A stretch of 64,000 nucleotides of DNA from positions 434,001-498,000 of the forward strand of contig NZ_JNLJ01000001.1 of NCBI RefSeq assembly GCF_000703045.1, read 5' to 3'. Of this stretch, positions 60,935 through 64,000 are shown in pieces. The position numbers were made by a program, and so were the translations under genes. The notes below the pieces were generated by a model. The model did not search any database, had not been told where the DNA came from, and worked only from the letters and a program-made list of their open reading frames with translations. The stretch's first letter is position 1; every line of letters begins with the position of its first letter. Origin of the DNA: Persephonella sp. IF05-L8. Its GTDB lineage: Bacteria > Aquificota > Aquificia > Aquificales > Hydrogenothermaceae.

Positions 60935-61763
60935 GAAGCTGCTTAATTAGTGTATAAACTGTTTTTTTCAGATTTTTTCTGTCAACAACCATGTCTATCT
61001 GTCCTTTTTCCAGCAGGAATTCTGACCTCTGGAAGCCTTCAGGAAGTTGTTGTTTAATTGTTTGCTCTATAACTCTGGGGCCTGCAAATCCTATCAAAGA
61101 TTCTGGCTCAGCAATAATAACGTCACCTAAGAATGCGAAACTTGCAGAAACACCTCCCATTGTTGGGTCTGTAAGGATAGATATATATAAAATCCCTGCT
61201 TTATTCATTTTATCAACAGCTATAGATGTTTTTGCCATCTGCATAAGGGAGATAATACTCTCCTGCATTCTGGCACCGCCGGAAGCTGTTATGGCGATAA
61301 ACGGAATTTTTTTCTCAATTGCATATTCAGCTCCCCTTACAAATTTTGCCCCTACAACACTACCCATACTTCCGCCCATAAATCTAAAATCCATAGGAGC
61401 AAGAACAACTTCTCGGTCATATATCTTTCCATGTGCAATAATTATTGCATCATTTAATCCTGTTTTATTTTGTGCTTCTTTTAGCCTGTCTTTGTATTTT
61501 TTGGTATCCTTGAAACCAAGAATATCAACAGGTTTTATCCTTGGGAAAAGGTCATAAGAAAAAATTTCATCAAGAAACATCTCAACCCTTTCCTGTGAGT
61601 TCATACGGAAATTAAATCCACAGTGGGGGCAAATTTTCATATTTTTTTTCAGGTCTTCGCTATATAAGAGGGTCTTACACTTGTCACATTTTATCCATTC
61701 ACCTTTTTCTATCTGCAATTTTCTTTTCCCTGTAAATTTGTTTATAAGCTCCTTTAACCCCAT
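60927..61763 (-). CDS. accD: Acetyl-CoA carboxylase carboxyltransferase subunit beta
   Basis: The 278-residue subunit has the zinc finger CDKCKTLLYSEDLKKNMKICPHCGF and the crotonase-like core: GSMGSVVGAKFVRGAEYAIEKKIPFIAITASGGARMQESI, TMGGVSASFAFLGDVIIAEPESLIGFAGPRVI. With AccA it moves the carboxyl group to acetyl-CoA. It lies directly after pgeF (61764) and before mobB. Confidence 0.96.
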   Translation of the reverse strand: MGLKELINKFTGKRKLQIEKGEWIKCDKCKTLLYSEDLKKNMKICPHCGFNFRMNSQERVEMFLDEIFSYDLFPRIKPVDILGFKDTKKYKDRLKEAQNKTGLNDAIIIAHGKIYDREVVLAPMDFRFMGGSMGSVVGAKFVRGAEYAIEKKIPFIAITASGGARMQESIISLMQMAKTSIAVDKMNKAGILYISILTDPTMGGVSASFAFLGDVIIAEPESLIGFAGPRVIEQTIKQQLPEGFQRSEFLLEKGQIDMVVDRKNLKKTVYTLIKQLHG

Positions 61764-62390
61764 CTACTCCTCCAACCATGCAAATGTTAAAACTCTTTCA
61801 TTAAAGTTTCCTTTTCTATATGAAAATAAACTATCACTGCATATTGTACATATAGATAAATCTTCCACCTGTTTTACTCCATATTTTCTTAATATATCGG
61901 TTGCAAGTTCAGACATTGCAAATGTAAGTTTATTATTTTCTTTGTAAATATATTTTTTTTCAATACCATTTTTTTCAATAAAATCTTGTTGAACTTCATA
62001 ACAGCATTTTCTTGCGTGGGCTCCTATGAAAGCATAAATATTTTCCTTTTTTTCAAAGAATTCAATGCCTTTTTGGATTATTCCTGATAAAAGACCTTTC
62101 CAGCCAGCATGTATCACAACCAGTCTATTAAAATCTGTCAAAACCACAGGCATACAGTCTGCTGTAAGAACACCTCCGGCTATATTCTTTTCCTCTATTA
62201 CAATCCCATCAGCTTCTTGGTTTATATTTTCGGGGAATATTATGTTTGCTGTATGTTTCTGATTAGGGATTAGCAGACTTTTAATTGGGAATTTATTAAC
62301 TAATTTTTCCCTATTGGAAGGCTCCCTCATATTCCCGTCTTTCTTTTCTGTAAAGACGATATTAAGATTTTTAATCTTTAAATGCTTCAT
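61764..62390 (-). CDS. pgeF: PgeF/YfiH-family copper-type oxidoreductase-fold protein
   Basis: The 208-residue protein shows LLIPNQKHTANIIF, VLTADCMPVVLTD, VIHAGWKGLLSGIIQKGI and FIGAHARKCCYEVQ. These carry the His and Cys metal ligands. Members remove mislinked amino acids from peptidoglycan precursors or act as purine nucleoside phosphorylases. The sequence itself does not say which. It precedes accD with no gap. Confidence 0.9.
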   Translation of the reverse strand: MKHLKIKNLNIVFTEKKDGNMREPSNREKLVNKFPIKSLLIPNQKHTANIIFPENINQEADGIVIEEKNIAGGVLTADCMPVVLTDFNRLVVIHAGWKGLLSGIIQKGIEFFEKKENIYAFIGAHARKCCYEVQQDFIEKNGIEKKYIYKENNKLTFAMSELATDILRKYGVKQVEDLSICTICSDSLFSYRKGNFNERVLTFAWLEE

Positions 62391-62440
62391 GTTAAAAATG
62401 TTATCATATTTGAAATATTTTCTATAAATAGAGGGTAGCC

Positions 62441-63733
62441 ATGAAGATAGTAGATTTAAGAGGCAAAAGCTATCTACATAGTAAAGAGCTGGATAATCTT
62501 ATAAAAAGAAGTGAGATGGAAGTTGAACAGTTTGAAGGTTCTGTAAAGGAAATACTGAAAAATGTAAAAGAAAGAAGAGATAAGGCAGTAATTGAATATA
62601 CAGAAAAATTTGATGGTGTAAAACTTACCCCTGAGGAGTTAATTGTTCCTTTCTCAGAGCTGGAAAAGGCTTATGAAAGTATAGATGAGGATACAAGATG
62701 GGCTCTTGAAGTAGCTTACGAGAGGGTAAGAAAGTTTCATGAAGCACAGAAGGAAAACTCGTTCTTTGTAGAAGAAGAGGGAATGCTCCTTGGTCAAAAG
62801 GTTATCCCTATGGAAAGGGCAGGTTTATATGTTCCCGGTGGTAAGGCGGCATATCCTTCAACTGTAATTATGAATGCAGCTCCAGCTATTGTTGCAGGTG
62901 TTAAGGAGATTGTAATGTGCTCTCCTAATCCTAATGTTTATACCCTTGCAGCTGCATATATATGTGGGATAGAAACAGTTTACAGAGTAGGTGGTGCACA
63001 GGCTATAGGGGCGATGGCTTACGGAACAGAAACTATAAAAAAAGTTGATAAAATTGTAGGTCCCGGAAATATATTTGTTGCCCTTGCCAAAAAAAATGTT
63101 TATGGATATGTGGATATAGATTCTATAGCAGGTCCCTCAGAAATTCTTGTTATAGCTGATGAAACAGCAAAACCTGAATGGGTTGCAGCAGACCTGCTAT
63201 CCCAGGCAGAGCATGATGAACTTGCTGCAGCGATACTAATTACAACATCAGAAAAACTGGCAAATGAAGTAAAAGATATTATCTACAACAAATATCTGGT
63301 GAACTTCTCCAGAGAGAGTATTGCCAGAAAATCTCTTGAAACTTATGGCCATGCTTTTATTGTTGATGACCTTGAAACAGCAACCGAGGTATCAAACTAT
63401 ATAGCGCCTGAACATCTTGAGATTATTACACAGGAACCATTCAGGCTTCTTGATAAAATTAAACATGCTGGTGCCATCTTCCTTGGTGAGTATGCAACAG
63501 AGCCACTTGGTGATTATATACTGGGACCTAATCATGTTCTACCAACAGGTAGAGCTGCAAGATTTTCTTCACCTCTGGGGGTTTATGATTTTGTAAAAAA
63601 ATCCTCTGTTATCTATGTTACAGAGGAAGGATTTAACAGAGTTGAAAAATATGCAAGACAGCTTGCAACTGCAGAAGGACTGGAAGCCCATAGACTTGGG
63701 GTGGAGGTAAGACTAAAAGATAAAAAATCATGA
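62441..63733 (+). CDS. hisD: Histidinol dehydrogenase
   Basis: The 430-residue NAD enzyme makes histidine from histidinol. It shows [85 protein letters not shown] (zinc-site glutamine and histidine) and [13 protein letters not shown] precedes the ATG. Its stop TGA overlaps the ATG of the next gene (ATGA at 63730-63733). Confidence 0.96.
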   Translation: MKIVDLRGKSYLHSKELDNLIKRSEMEVEQFEGSVKEILKNVKERRDKAVIEYTEKFDGVKLTPEELIVPFSELEKAYESIDEDTRWALEVAYERVRKFHEAQKENSFFVEEEGMLLGQKVIPMERAGLYVPGGKAAYPSTVIMNAAPAIVAGVKEIVMCSPNPNVYTLAAAYICGIETVYRVGGAQAIGAMAYGTETIKKVDKIVGPGNIFVALAKKNVYGYVDIDSIAGPSEILVIADETAKPEWVAADLLSQAEHDELAAAILITTSEKLANEVKDIIYNKYLVNFSRESIARKSLETYGHAFIVDDLETATEVSNYIAPEHLEIITQEPFRLLDKIKHAGAIFLGEYATEPLGDYILGPNHVLPTGRAARFSSPLGVYDFVKKSSVIYVTEEGFNRVEKYARQLATAEGLEAHRLGVEVRLKDKKS

Positions 63734-64000
63734 AAGAATTTTTGAAAATAGCAGAAGAACTATATCAGATAGGATTAACCCATAAAGGGAAAAAAAGAGA
63801 ATTTTATTTTCGTTCCGCGGTAAGTAGAGCTTACTATGGAGTCTTATGGCATATAAGGAGTTTTTATGGATTAAACACTACAGATTTACATGGAGCTACC
63901 AGAGCAGTTCTTGGGCAGAAAAATCCAGAATTAAAGAGACTTTTAGATATACTTGGAAGAGGAAGAAATTATGCAGATTATAATCCTAATCCACCTATAA
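63730..64000 (+). CDS. HEPN-domain protein, partial (C-terminus beyond window)
   Basis: The first 90 residues read [15 protein letters not shown], then FYFRSAVSRAYYGVLWHIRSFYG and later LLDILGRGRNYADYNP, which match the UPF0332/HEPN pattern (SRAYY...H and RNxADY). The RxxxxH-like part here is RAYYGVLWH. HEPN proteins include RNase toxins paired with minimal nucleotidyltransferases, but also harmless members. The frame is open to the window edge. It shares ATGA with the hisD stop, so expression is coupled. The partner gene, if any, is beyond 64000. Confidence 0.75.
   Translation, partial: MKEFLKIAEELYQIGLTHKGKKREFYFRSAVSRAYYGVLWHIRSFYGLNTTDLHGATRAVLGQKNPELKRLLDILGRGRNYADYNPNPPI

Noticed and set aside
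60991-61557. Open frame of 188 codons on the plus strand
   Set aside because: It is antisense to accD, whose zinc finger and core motifs are unmistakable.

Overview
The window looks like chromosomal DNA of a thermophilic, Gram-negative, flagellated bacterium with low GC, most likely a member of the Aquificota (Hydrogenothermaceae-like, for example Persephonella or a relative). That placement is inference from gene content remembered for the group: nuoCD fusion, PEP synthase, FabL-type enoyl reductase, short HisG, sigma-54 flagellar control and a GH63 glycosylglycerate-hydrolase-like enzyme. No 16S or other marker tree could be run. Outer-membrane life is shown by LptB, ExbB/ExbD, a beta-barrel-like protein and a SurA-like chaperone. 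Coding density is very high. No tRNA, rRNA, CRISPR array or insertion sequence was recognised, and no gene-free stretch exceeds 300 bases; the longest is 22886-23131.

Layout. 1-4576 (minus): ppsA, a 40-residue membrane peptide and a plasma-membrane-type P-type ATPase cut by the window edge. 4704-8768: a 32-residue Cys-containing membrane peptide and an outer-membrane protein, a PflA-like radical SAM protein, mtaB and a TlpA-like protein without cysteines. 8772-13327: a small unknown protein, an ankyrin protein, queE, a second QueC-like protein, a large protein joining a periplasmic-binding domain to a pentameric ligand-gated ion channel domain, and a rhodanese. 13293-22885 (minus): a long operon gatC-recA-pilT-recX-ribF-TPR protein-exbB-exbD-rimM-phoH-ybeY. 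22886-23131: intergenic, with a candidate small RNA. 23132-31128 (minus): topA, queC, prfB, a membrane protein, a MidA/NDUFAF7 methyltransferase, nuoI and nuoCD.

31253-36436: pgpA, an L,D-transpeptidase, purM, a GH63-DUF547 fusion and purN. 36522-42870: a DUF2914 protein, a nitronate monooxygenase-like enzyme, recJ, a peroxiredoxin, rpsU, yqeY, cvpA and small unknowns. 42893-45463 (minus): purD and lysA. 45554-52314 (plus): minC, minD, minE, hisG, glmU, a SurA-like PPIase, trpD, a small membrane protein and fabL. 52311-55356 (minus): flhF-flhG-fliA-unknown behind a consensus sigma-54 promoter. 55470-62390: acpS, aroK, yggU, lptB, an alaC-like aminotransferase, a LysM/degenerate-M23 protein, acyP, mobB, accD and pgeF. 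62441-64000 (plus): hisD and a partial HEPN protein.

Themes. Most genes are housekeeping functions packed in operons with 4-20 base overlaps or gaps. The unusual content is the channel-receptor fusion with the queE/QueC-like pair, the GH63-DUF547 fusion, a possible C-rich small RNA, the sigma-54 flagellar promoter, a MidA gene beside the complex I subunit it may modify, an apparent AUU start on phoH, and two very short membrane peptides that open or link operons.
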